Positions 1-5,795 of a DNA stretch of 7,362 bases are shown piece after piece. The translations under genes were made by a program, and so were the position numbers. Positions within the stretch are counted from its first letter, which is position 1; every line of letters starts with the position of its first letter. Source of the DNA: an uncultured Actinomycetes bacterium (GTDB lineage Bacteria; Actinomycetota; Actinomycetes; Nanopelagicales; Nanopelagicaceae); contig CAIVOW010000051.1 in the NCBI GenBank assembly GCA_903907665.1, positions 1 to 7,362 on the forward strand, given 5' to 3'. Under the pieces are notes generated by a model that had not been told where the DNA came from, searched no databases, and worked only from the letters and a program-made list of their open reading frames with translations.

Positions 1-118
1 TATACCAAATATATTTTCCAATACGCGAGCTACAGCCTGATAATAATTAGGCGGCAATGGAGTTCTCACCGATAGAAAGGCATTGTAAAATACAGATGGT
101 AAAATTCGACGTTGGCGG
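1..118. other. Unassigned left-edge sequence replacing the end of the ABC ATPase gene
   Basis: This stretch lies where the last third of the ABC ATPase gene should be, but none of the three minus-strand frames encodes the expected D-loop or switch histidine. One minus-strand frame stays open without a stop from 123 to the window edge (41 codons). It includes protein-like text such as RTPLPPNYYQAVARVLENIF, but it has no convincing start or ribosome binding site and I do not recognise a family. Plus-strand frames all close within 75 bases. It could be the fragment of another gene joined by a rearrangement, the edge of a variable island, or an assembly join. Confidence 0.4.
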
Positions 119-625
119 CTTATCTAATAAAAGCAATTCTGGATTGGGCATGAGTGCGCGGGCTATCAGGGCTCTCTTTTTTTCGCCATCACTTAACGTA
201 CCAAAAATTCGTTCGGCAAGATCACGCACGCCAAGGGTGGTTAGTAGCCCCATGGCTCGAGATTCATCCCATAGGTCATATTGCTCAGACCATCTTCCGT
301 AGATTGCATATGCCGAGGTAAGAACGACATTCATCACGCTCTCATCAAAGGGGATGTTGTCCAAAATGTTATTGGTCATCAGGCCAATGCGCGGGCGAAG
401 TTCAAAGACATCGACCTTGCCTAACATTTCTCCAAGAATTTCAATGTGGCCAGTTGTGGGATGCATCTGCGTGCCGGCAAGTTGAAAAAAAGTAGTTTTC
501 CCTGCCCCGTTTGGCCCAAGTACGACCCATCGCTCCCCTTCTTGAATTGTAAGACTGAGGGGTCCAAGTATTTTTTTGTTGCCTCGAGTAACAGTTACTT
601 GGTCGCATTGAAGTATTCGGCTCAC
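47..625 (-). CDS. ABC transporter ATP-binding protein, 3'-truncated
   Basis: Nucleotide-binding subunit of an ABC transporter, which would hydrolyse ATP on the cytoplasmic face; the substrate cannot be told. Visible are Walker A (GPNGAGKTT, residues 37-45), a signature motif with actinobacterial-style flank (LSDGEKKRALIARALM, 144-159) and the start of Walker B (LLLLD, 164-168). The next residue should be the catalytic glutamate but is Lys169, and after Pro170-171 the similarity ends: about 20 unrelated residues follow, then a stop. The D-loop and H-loop are missing, and the 192 residues fall well short of the roughly 250-290 usual for the family, so the product is probably inactive. The Q-loop region (RIGLMTNN) also lacks a glutamine. 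The GTG start at 625 has no Shine-Dalgarno sequence; a TATCTT hexamer at 639-634 suggests a leaderless or nearly leaderless transcript. It is divergent from serB, and could be called a pseudogene. Confidence 0.8.
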   Translation of the reverse strand: MSRILQCDQVTVTRGNKKILGPLSLTIQEGERWVVLGPNGAGKTTFFQLAGTQMHPTTGHIEILGEMLGKVDVFELRPRIGLMTNNILDNIPFDESVMNVVLTSAYAIYGRWSEQYDLWDESRAMGLLTTLGVRDLAERIFGTLSDGEKKRALIARALMPNPELLLLDKPPTSNFTICILQCLSIGENSIAA

Positions 626-633
626 GAGAGTGA

Positions 634-639
634 AAGATA
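634..639 (-). promoter_or_regulatory. Possible -10 element (TATCTT) for the ABC ATPase gene
   Basis: TATCTT lies on the minus strand eight bases before the GTG start at 625, with no ribosome binding site between. That would place the transcript start at or within a base or two of the GTG. No good -35 hexamer is visible. It shares the 49-bp divergent gap with the serB promoter. Confidence 0.3.
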
Positions 640-662
640 CCCGCCTTATCGCCCAAACACCC

Positions 663-668
663 TAAAAT
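663..668 (+). promoter_or_regulatory. -10 element (TAAAAT) for leaderless serB
   Basis: TAAAAT ends six bases before the serB ATG at 675, so transcription would begin at about the A of the start codon. No Shine-Dalgarno sequence lies between (the six bases are GCGGAT). The same hexamer-to-ATG spacing is found before hisE, rpe and def. No clear -35 is seen, which is common for actinobacterial TANNNT promoters. Confidence 0.5.
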
Positions 669-674
669 GCGGAT

Positions 675-1889
675 ATGAATACGGAAGTTTTACCCGACCC
701 GACCTTTACTGCTCTTATTCTTCTTTCTGGAGCAGATGCCCCAGGGGTCACTCAGTCGCTCTTTGAAGCTCTCTCCCCCTTTGCTTTAACTGTTTTAGAT
801 ATGGAGCAGGTAGTTATCCGCGGAAGACTCATTCTTACTGTCCTTATTCAATTAGATCCAGCCCATGCAGATGGTGTAGAAGATGACCTTCTAGCACTGG
901 GTGAGCGCCTAAAATTAGATGTAGCAATTGATTTCACCGATATCCTGCGAGATCCAAGAGTTAGTGAACAAGCGCTACAACTAGTAATCCTTGCTAAAGA
1001 GTTGAGACCTATTTCTGTAGCTCGGGTAAGCGCTGTTATCGCATCTCACCAAGGCAACGTTGAGCGCTTTCGAAGAACTGCTTTTTTTCCTATAACAGCG
1101 ATTGAATTTGATGTTTCTCTACCTGCCGATCAATCCGCAAAAGATCTCCAGCGAGATCTCGCTGATTTAGCCCTTAACGAAGGTATAGATCTTGCCATCG
1201 AAGCTGGTGGATTGATGAGGCGTTCCAAGCGAATTGTCATGCTGGATATGGACTCTACTTTCATTCAACAAGAAGTCATTGATTTACTCGCTGAAGAAGC
1301 GGGAGTTGGAGCTGAGGTCAAGAAGATCACAGAGTCAGCGATGCGCGGAGATCTAGATTTCCAACAATCCCTAGAAGCTAGAACTGCTCTTTTGGCGGGG
1401 CTCGCTGAAGCCGCCGTGATCAGCACTCGCAGTAAAATCACCTTAACGCCTGGGGCGCGAACGCTAGTGCGTACGCTGCACCGTTTAGGACACAAAGTTG
1501 GAATCGTCTCTGGTGGATTTACGAACGTTATTGCTCCGCTCATGGATGAAATGAGCGTTGATTTTTTTCGCGCCAACACGTTAGAAGTTCGGGACGGAAA
1601 ACTTACTGGCAAAATAGTTGGAGCAATTGTCGATAGAGCTGCAAAAGCTAAGTTCCTTGCAGAGTTTGCAGAAAAAGAAGGCGTTCCACTTTCTCAGACA
1701 ATTGCAGTCGGTGATGGCGCAAATGATTTAGATATGCTCAAAGCTGCTGGACTTGGAATCGCTTTCAACGCCAAACCTGCCGTGAAAGCAGAAGCAGATA
1801 GTTCGATTAATACTCCGTATTTAGATGGCATTCTCTACTTAATGGGTATTCCACGAGATGAAATTGAGGCGGCTGATAGAAGTTCTTAA
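675..1889 (+). CDS. serB: Phosphoserine phosphatase SerB with two N-terminal ACT domains
   Basis: Hydrolyses O-phospho-L-serine to L-serine, the last step of serine synthesis from 3-phosphoglycerate; cytoplasmic and Mg-dependent. The C-terminal half is a HAD-family catalytic domain: motif I DMDST (191-195, nucleophile Asp191 and acid/base Asp193), motif II SGG (279-281), a lysine near 324-326 as motif III, and motif IV GDGANDLDML (346-355). The first 180 residues resemble the paired ACT domains (about 10-85 and 105-175) of actinobacterial SerB2-type enzymes, which in known relatives bind amino acids and give feedback control. The 404-residue length fits that class. The ATG at 675 follows a -10-like TAAAAT with no ribosome binding site, pointing to a leaderless mRNA. 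It is the only plus-strand gene here. Its TAA stop overlaps the hisG stop by four bases with no terminator hairpin between them. Confidence 0.96.
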   Translation: MNTEVLPDPTFTALILLSGADAPGVTQSLFEALSPFALTVLDMEQVVIRGRLILTVLIQLDPAHADGVEDDLLALGERLKLDVAIDFTDILRDPRVSEQALQLVILAKELRPISVARVSAVIASHQGNVERFRRTAFFPITAIEFDVSLPADQSAKDLQRDLADLALNEGIDLAIEAGGLMRRSKRIVMLDMDSTFIQQEVIDLLAEEAGVGAEVKKITESAMRGDLDFQQSLEARTALLAGLAEAAVISTRSKITLTPGARTLVRTLHRLGHKVGIVSGGFTNVIAPLMDEMSVDFFRANTLEVRDGKLTGKIVGAIVDRAAKAKFLAEFAEKEGVPLSQTIAVGDGANDLDMLKAAGLGIAFNAKPAVKAEADSSINTPYLDGILYLMGIPRDEIEAADRSS

Positions 1890-2716
1890 AGTCGGCTTGC
1901 ATGAATATCTGTTACAAGTATTCCTCTTGCCCCTACTTTATAAAGTTCATCCATAATTCTATTTACTTCACGGCTCTTGACCATCGCTCGCACAGCGCTC
2001 CAGCCCTCTTTTTGTAGGGGCGAAATCGTAGGCGATTCAATTCCGGGAGTAATGGCAGTAGCACTCTCAAGATTCTCTGTCTGTATGTCATAGTCCACTA
2101 AAACATATTGGCGCGCGGTGACCACACCATTAATACGTCGAATGAGCGTTTCAACGGCATCACTTCGTTCCACACCCGTACGCTCAATCAGAATTGCTTC
2201 TGACTCCAATAGCGGTGCTCCGAAAACCTTAAGCCCAGCTTGGCGAAGTGTCCCACCGGTAGAGACCACATCTGCAATGACATCAGCAACGCCTAGTCGA
2301 ATGGATGACTCGACAGCTCCATCTAACCGGACAACAGATGCCGCAATATTCGCACTCTTCAAATAATTCTCTAACAGACCTGGATAGGCAGTGGCGATAC
2401 GTTTGCCCGCTAACGGCACTTCTTCGGGAGCCGCAAATCTAAAGGTACTGCGCCCAAAATCTAAAGCCAGGATTTCACGGGCCGTTACTCCGCTATCAAT
2501 CAGTAAGTCTCTGCCAGTTATTCCGATAGAGAGCTCTCCAGAACCAACATAAATAGCAATGTCGCGGGGGCGAAGATAATAAAATTCAATATCATTTTCT
2601 GGATCATAAAGCGTGAGATCGCGAAGATCGGTTCGCTGGCGATAGCCGGCCTCTTTTAGAACAAGAGATGCGCTTTCGGCAAGTGATCCTTTATTTGGAA
2701 CAGCAACTTTAAACAT
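1886..2716 (-). CDS. hisG: ATP phosphoribosyltransferase HisG, long form
   Basis: Catalyses the first, committed step of histidine synthesis: ATP plus PRPP gives phosphoribosyl-ATP. Visible are the N-terminal PNKG (7-10), ITGRD (66-70) and the PRPP-binding loop DVVSTGGTLRQA (149-160) preceded by DGAVESSIRLGVAD (132-145). Residues from about 203 onward form the extra ACT-like C-terminal domain that marks the long, homohexameric, histidine-inhibited form, so no HisZ partner is needed. The 276 residues fit that form. The ATG at 2716 is preceded at close range by GAGG, which overlaps the hisE stop region, and hisE ends six bases upstream, so the two are very likely cotranscribed and translationally coupled. 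The 3' end collides with convergent serB, sharing TTAA at 1886-1889. Confidence 0.97.
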   Translation of the reverse strand: MFKVAVPNKGSLAESASLVLKEAGYRQRTDLRDLTLYDPENDIEFYYLRPRDIAIYVGSGELSIGITGRDLLIDSGVTAREILALDFGRSTFRFAAPEEVPLAGKRIATAYPGLLENYLKSANIAASVVRLDGAVESSIRLGVADVIADVVSTGGTLRQAGLKVFGAPLLESEAILIERTGVERSDAVETLIRRINGVVTARQYVLVDYDIQTENLESATAITPGIESPTISPLQKEGWSAVRAMVKSREVNRIMDELYKVGARGILVTDIHASRL

Positions 2717-2722
2717 ATTTCC

Positions 2723-2986
2723 TCAGAGCTCCTTGTATACATCTTCAAGAGTGATTCCCCGGGCTATCATCAGCACTTGGAGACGATAGAGCAGTTGGCT
2801 AATTTCTGTCGCTAGCGCTTGGTCTGATTCATGCTCAGCGGCTAGCCAAACTTCACCAGCTTCTTCAATAATTTTCTTTCCCATCGCGTGGACACCCTCG
2901 TCCAGAGCTGTCACAGTAGATGAGCCCTCTGGCCGAGTCGAAGCTTTTTCGTTTAACTCTATCCACAAGGATTCAAAACTCTTCAT
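2723..2986 (-). CDS. hisE: Phosphoribosyl-ATP pyrophosphatase HisE
   Basis: Second step of histidine synthesis: removes pyrophosphate from phosphoribosyl-ATP to give phosphoribosyl-AMP. This is a stand-alone, all-alpha MazG-like protein of 87 residues, as in actinobacteria, not a HisIE fusion. The diagnostic stretch [18 protein letters not shown] (36-53) carries the acidic Mg-binding residues (Glu41, Glu42, Glu45), followed by [13 protein letters not shown] (61-73). The ATG at 2986 has no Shine-Dalgarno sequence; TAAACT at 2998-2993 stands six bases upstream, so hisE-hisG probably has its own leaderless promoter, only 12 bases after the transporter stop. It is followed at six bases by hisG, which makes its substrate. 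Confidence 0.96.
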   Translation of the reverse strand: MKSFESLWIELNEKASTRPEGSSTVTALDEGVHAMGKKIIEEAGEVWLAAEHESDQALATEISQLLYRLQVLMIARGITLEDVYKEL

Positions 2987-2992
2987 GGCATA

Positions 2993-2998
2993 AGTTTA
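2993..2998 (-). promoter_or_regulatory. -10 element (TAAACT) for leaderless hisE-hisG
   Basis: TAAACT is separated from the hisE ATG by exactly six bases (TATGCC), which would put the transcript start at the initiation codon. No purine-rich ribosome binding site is present. It lies in the 12-base gap after the upstream transporter gene and begins next to that gene's TAG stop. The -35 region is weak. Confidence 0.42.
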
Positions 2999-3679
2999 CT
3001 AGACGGAATGAGTCTCCCGTTTTTCATTCTTTGAGATTCGAAGCCATGAAGCGAAACCCCACATCACAAAGGGAAGATAAATCGCGTAAAGCGTTCCGGT
3101 TGGGTAATACCCGTTCTTGAAGGCAAACGGCACCCCAACAAAATCAACGGCAATCCAGACCAACCAGAATTCGACGTAACCCCTACTCATCCCGTACGTG
3201 GCTAGCGCAGTCCCAGTGAAGATCCAGGTATCAACCAAGAGCCAGGTACCACTCTCACCGAGTGCTACAAAAATTCTCGAAGAAATGAAAAAGAAAGCGA
3301 CGACTCCGGGAATGAGGTAGGCCTTCTCTTTAGCTGTCGTCCATCGAGGTGACACAACAGGATCATCGTGATTAGCCCGCTTGTGTGCAGCCCAGCGTAT
3401 CCACCCATAAATACTGACGATGATGAGTAATAGGTTGCGCCCAGCTTGCCCATAGAAATTTGCATGCTGTGCTTTATCTCCGAAGGAGAAGAGCGCGCCC
3501 AAAAAGACAGTAAAGAGAAGACCATCGCCAAGAATTCCGATAGGCCAGGCTGCAACCTTGCGACGCATCCCAAGAACGGCGCTTGTTAATCCAAGGACGC
3601 CTCCAACGATCTCTCGGACTGCTATTGATTTGCTCCCAAAGTGAAGATTGGTTTCAAAAAGCCACTTAAGAATTGACAT
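2999..3679 (-). CDS. pnuC: PnuC/RibM-family vitamin transporter
   Basis: Integral membrane protein of the PnuC family, which moves vitamins by facilitated diffusion with trapping by phosphorylation in the cell. Classical PnuC carries nicotinamide riboside; the actinobacterial branch RibM carries riboflavin. About seven hydrophobic segments can be drawn (roughly 23-38, 44-65, 80-99, 119-140, 144-163, 167-187, 193-213). Family landmarks are WPIGI (45-49), YGQAGRNLLLIIVSIYGWIRW (the end YGWIRW is 91-96) and WLVWIAVDFVGVP (172-184). The length of 226 residues is normal. The ATG at 3679 is preceded by GGGAG five bases away. The position between rpe and hisE is that of the riboflavin operon in many actinobacteria, where ribM lies among rib genes; those are absent here. 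Riboflavin is therefore a plausible substrate, but this is inference from position and family resemblance. No FMN riboswitch fits in the 80-bp upstream gap. Confidence 0.9.
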   Translation of the reverse strand: MSILKWLFETNLHFGSKSIAVREIVGGVLGLTSAVLGMRRKVAAWPIGILGDGLLFTVFLGALFSFGDKAQHANFYGQAGRNLLLIIVSIYGWIRWAAHKRANHDDPVVSPRWTTAKEKAYLIPGVVAFFFISSRIFVALGESGTWLLVDTWIFTGTALATYGMSRGYVEFWLVWIAVDFVGVPFAFKNGYYPTGTLYAIYLPFVMWGFASWLRISKNEKRETHSV

Positions 3680-3684
3680 CCTTA

Positions 3685-3714
3685 CTCCCTTATTTGTTTT
3701 GACCGATAAAAGTA
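3685..3714 (-). promoter_or_regulatory. Transporter leader: weak -10 (TACTTT) and ribosome binding site
   Basis: Upstream of the transporter ATG lie TACTTT at 3714-3709 and GGGAG at 3689-3685, the latter five bases before the start codon. If TACTTT is a real -10, the leader would be about 20-25 bases, unlike the leaderless starts nearby. The -35 region falls in the tandem repeat and is poor. The ribosome binding site is well supported; the promoter is weak. Confidence 0.35.
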
Positions 3715-3723
3715 TGGGGCCTA

Positions 3724-3771
3724 CTAACGTGCTAACTAATGTGAGAGCTAATGTGGGAGCTAATGTGGGAG
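3724..3771 (-). repeat. 12-bp tandem repeat across the rpe stop codon (four units)
   Basis: On the minus strand the unit CTCCCACATTAG occurs at 3771-3760, where it encodes the last residues Leu-Pro-His and stop of rpe. It occurs again exactly at 3759-3748, with one change (CTCTCACATTAG) at 3747-3736, and in degenerate form (TTAGCACGTTAG) at 3735-3724. Because the unit is 12 bases long, every copy keeps a TAG in the rpe frame, and another TAG follows at 3723-3721. The array fills over half of the only sizeable intergenic gap in the window. Replication slippage is the simplest origin. Confidence 0.85.
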
Positions 3772-4431
3772 GAAAGCACCAGCAATTGCACGGAGTTCGT
3801 CAACAATGAGACCTGGATTCTCAGACTTATAAACGGCGCTACCTGCAACAAAAGTGTCGGCTCCGGCGGAAGCTGCTTTAGCAATTGTCTCAAGGCTCAC
3901 TCCCCCATCCACTTGAATCCATTGTGAACCTTGATTCTCTGAAACAAGAGTTCGAAGTACGCGAACTTTTGACAACATATCTTCCATAAAAGGTTGTCCC
4001 CCCTTTCCTGGCTCAACCGTCATCACAAGTAACATATCTACATCATCGATATAGTCGAAGAGAGCCTCAACTGGCGTCGCAGGTTTAATTGCTAAAGCAG
4101 CACGCGCGCCATGAAGCCTAATCTTTCGCAGAGTTTCCCGTGGAGTTTGAGTAGCTTCAAGATGCACAGTTACACTTTTTGATCCAGCCAGAGCAAACTC
4201 AGGTCCTTGAGCATCTGGATCTTCAATCATTAAATGAGAGTCAACAGGTAAGCGTGATTGCGCAATAATCTTTATAGACTCATCGAAGGAGAATGTGGTT
4301 GAGGGGACAAACTTTCCGTCCATGATATCCAAATGCAACCAGTCAGCATGATTTTCAATACGAGAGATCTCATGGGCTAACTTTTGCTTGTCTGCATTTA
4401 AGATGCTGGGACAGATTCGAACGGAGTTCAT
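3760..4431 (-). CDS. rpe: Ribulose-phosphate 3-epimerase
   Basis: Interconverts D-ribulose 5-phosphate and D-xylulose 5-phosphate in the non-oxidative pentose phosphate pathway; cytoplasmic, metal-dependent TIM barrel. Seen are HLDIMDGKFVP (33-43, with metal and catalytic residues His33 and Asp35), DSHLM (64-68, metal ligand His66), QVDGGV (173-178, catalytic Asp175) and the phosphate-binding GADTFVAGSAVY (190-201). The 223 residues are full length. The loop usually read as PGFGGQ is PGKGGQ here (141-146). The ATG at 4431 lies 20 bases after the rsmB stop. AAGG seven bases upstream could be a ribosome binding site, but the overlapping hexamer TAAGGT (4443-4438) also has the six-base leaderless spacing. 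The 3' end forms the first unit of a 12-bp tandem repeat. Confidence 0.96.
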   Translation of the reverse strand: MNSVRICPSILNADKQKLAHEISRIENHADWLHLDIMDGKFVPSTTFSFDESIKIIAQSRLPVDSHLMIEDPDAQGPEFALAGSKSVTVHLEATQTPRETLRKIRLHGARAALAIKPATPVEALFDYIDDVDMLLVMTVEPGKGGQPFMEDMLSKVRVLRTLVSENQGSQWIQVDGGVSLETIAKAASAGADTFVAGSAVYKSENPGLIVDELRAIAGAFLPH

Positions 4432-4437
4432 GTAGAA

Positions 4438-4443
4438 ACCTTA
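4438..4443 (-). promoter_or_regulatory. Ambiguous -10 (TAAGGT) or Shine-Dalgarno element before rpe
   Basis: TAAGGT stands six bases before the rpe ATG, the same geometry as before serB, hisE and def, but the AAGG inside it is also a fair ribosome binding site at seven bases. Sequence alone does not decide between an internal leaderless promoter and ordinary translation from the operon transcript. Confidence 0.3.
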
Positions 4444-4451
4444 ACCCTCAC

Positions 4452-5537
4452 TTATTGTTTTCTTCGAAAAAGGGCCATAAACATGGCATCGGTGTCATCC
4501 ACATCAGTCCACAATTGCATCGTTCCATCGCTCTGAACAGACCCCTCTGAGGCTTTTCCTATGAAAGGTTTTATGTTGACCACTTCGAAATCTTTGTGAC
4601 GGTAGAGGAAATCTGCAACCTGTAGACGAGTTTCGGCAAGATGAGGAGAGCAAGTCACGTAGGCAATCAGGCCATTTTTCGAAAGAATCTCTGTTGCTGA
4701 ATCTAGAAGTTCTCTTTGAATCACCACTAACTCTTTCAGATCCTGCATCGTGCGTCGCCACCTAGCCTCTGGGCGACGGCGCAGCGCTCCTAAGCCGGTA
4801 CAAGGCGCATCAATTAAAATACGGTCATATCTTTCATCACTCTGCCCAAGTGCCTGGCCCGCTCCAACTTTTACAAAATTGGAGGGTATTACTTGGGCGA
4901 CAAGAGCGGCTCGATGCTCTGAAATCTCATTTGCAATAAAAGTATCGGCCGGTCTAAAGGTGCGCAGTGAATGATAGAGATAGGCGGCCTTTCCTCCGGG
5001 CCCAGCGCACATATCTAGCCAAGCCAAGGAGGTTTCATTATCGTTGATTGAGGCTGTGGCCAAAAAAGTTTCTCCAACTATTTGGGAACCACGATCTTGT
5101 ACTCCTGCTCGCCGTTCCCGAATGGCTAAATAGCTGCGCGGTGGTTGATGGGACAAGACTCCATGCGGTGTTCCTGCCAAAACCTCTCCACCATCCTGCA
5201 TTAACTCCTCACGAGTAGATTCACTCGGCCAGGCAACTAGGTGAGGCGAAGCTGGCGCGTTATTAGACATGAGAATACTTTCGACTCGATTCCAGTCTTT
5301 GACTAAATCATAAAAAGCTTGAACTATCCAAGTGGGATGCGAATATTCAGTACTTAATCGTGAGAGCTCATCTTCATAGACTGGGGTCGATGTATCACGA
5401 ATAGCGCTTCGCAAGACCGCATTGACAAAACCTCCCACACTTTCACCGACAATATACTTAGCCAAGTCTACGGTCTGACTTACAGAAGCATGCTCTGGCG
5501 TGCGCATACCAATTATTTCGTGCATACCCATTCGCAA
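4452..5537 (-). CDS. rsmB: RsmB C-terminal part: rest of NusB-like domain plus SAM methyltransferase domain
   Basis: Counting from the TTG at 5537, this part begins inside the NusB-like domain (LRMGMHEII, then VGGFVNAVLR at 34-43) and holds the whole Rossmann-type methyltransferase. The SAM-binding motif is DMCAGPGGK (175-183) and the acidic motif II region is NEIS (203-206). Motif IV is DAPCTGLGALRRRPE (243-257) with Cys246, and motif VI is YVTCSPH (293-299) with Cys296, which in the family is the cysteine that attacks the base. The ending TDAMFMALFRR is also typical. Neither TTG 5537 nor the nearby ATG at 5531 has a ribosome binding site, so independent translation of this part is not well supported. 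Confidence 0.85.
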   Translation of the reverse strand: MRMGMHEIIGMRTPEHASVSQTVDLAKYIVGESVGGFVNAVLRSAIRDTSTPVYEDELSRLSTEYSHPTWIVQAFYDLVKDWNRVESILMSNNAPASPHLVAWPSESTREELMQDGGEVLAGTPHGVLSHQPPRSYLAIRERRAGVQDRGSQIVGETFLATASINDNETSLAWLDMCAGPGGKAAYLYHSLRTFRPADTFIANEISEHRAALVAQVIPSNFVKVGAGQALGQSDERYDRILIDAPCTGLGALRRRPEARWRRTMQDLKELVVIQRELLDSATEILSKNGLIAYVTCSPHLAETRLQVADFLYRHKDFEVVNIKPFIGKASEGSVQSDGTMQLWTDVDDTDAMFMALFRRKQ

Positions 5538-5603
5538 TATATCTACTACCGCTGGATCTACTCTTTCGATTGGTCTATCAATGTGCTTGCTTATTACCGA
5601 ATC

Positions 5604-5795
5604 TTATTTACCTTGCATACGAAGCGTTCCATATGAAAGCTCGGTTGCGAAAGCTCTATCTCGCTCATCTAGTTTCGAGTTATCCAGAAGGTTAGGCAGG
5701 CGTAAATTGGCGTAGGCTCCTTCGCGATTGACTTGATGGATGAGATTGTATGCAACTAGTCGAGACTCAGACGCAGCGGGCCGCTTCTTATTCAC
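5604..5795 (-). CDS. rsmB: RsmB N-terminal fragment (NusB-like RNA-binding domain start)
   Basis: 63 codons from the GTG at 5795 to the premature TAA. The text SRLVAYNLIHQVNREGAYAN and ERDRAFATELSYGTLRMQGK is the standard opening of RsmB/NusB-type domains. On its own it would be only part of the helical RNA-binding domain and could not methylate. An upstream ATG at 5843 would add 16 residues but overlaps fmt by 56 bases and the added residues have no family likeness. Confidence 0.8.
   Translation of the reverse strand: MNKKRPAASESRLVAYNLIHQVNREGAYANLRLPNLLDNSKLDERDRAFATELSYGTLRMQGK

Larger units (their letters stand above)
4452..5795 (-). pseudogene. rsmB: rsmB (16S rRNA m5C967 methyltransferase) interrupted by an in-frame TAA
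   Basis: Reading from the GTG at 5795 to the TAA at 4452 gives one continuous frame of 447 codon positions, the normal RsmB length, broken only by a TAA at codon 64 (5606-5604). Residues on both sides align with RsmB without gap or frame change (RMQGK, stop, then DSVISKHIDRPIERVDP). RsmB uses S-adenosylmethionine to methylate C967 of 16S rRNA. The GTG at 5795 is preferred to the ATG at 5843 because GAAGG lies eight bases before it and it overlaps the fmt stop by only eight bases, as expected for translational coupling. Everything after the TAA looks well conserved, so the lesion is recent, is a sequence error, or is read through. The cognate codon could have been TTA, TAT, TAC or another single-base neighbour. 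Confidence 0.88.

Noticed and set aside
47..130. Simple frameshift as the cause of the shortened ABC ATPase
   Set aside because: The other two minus-strand frames were read by eye: one ends quickly at a TGA and neither gives a GLD-type D-loop or a switch histidine, so a one-base slip does not restore the protein.
446..766. Plus-strand open frame of 106 codons across the ABC/serB divergent region
   Set aside because: It is antisense to the conserved ABC coding sequence and overlaps the true serB start in another frame; its translation has no recognisable motif.
1265..1612. Minus-strand open frame of 115 codons inside serB
   Set aside because: It lies antisense to the conserved HAD motifs of serB and its translation is low-complexity, serine- and arginine-rich text typical of shadow frames.
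1886..1930. Terminator hairpin between serB and hisG
   Set aside because: Only a weak five-base imperfect pairing (GAATA with TATTC) inside the end of hisG was found, with no GC-rich stem or T-run.
3265..3573. Minus-strand open frame of 102 codons inside the transporter gene
   Set aside because: It is an out-of-frame shadow of the transporter, whose own frame carries the family motifs.
3680..3759. FMN riboswitch before the PnuC/RibM gene
   Set aside because: The gap is only 80 bases, largely tandem repeat, and shows none of the conserved multi-helix core; an FMN aptamer is longer than this space.
5538..5603. Programmed frameshift at GGTAAATAAG in rsmB
   Set aside because: The downstream RsmB residues are in the same frame as the upstream ones, so shifting frame would lose the protein, not rescue it; only readthrough or correction of the TAA would.
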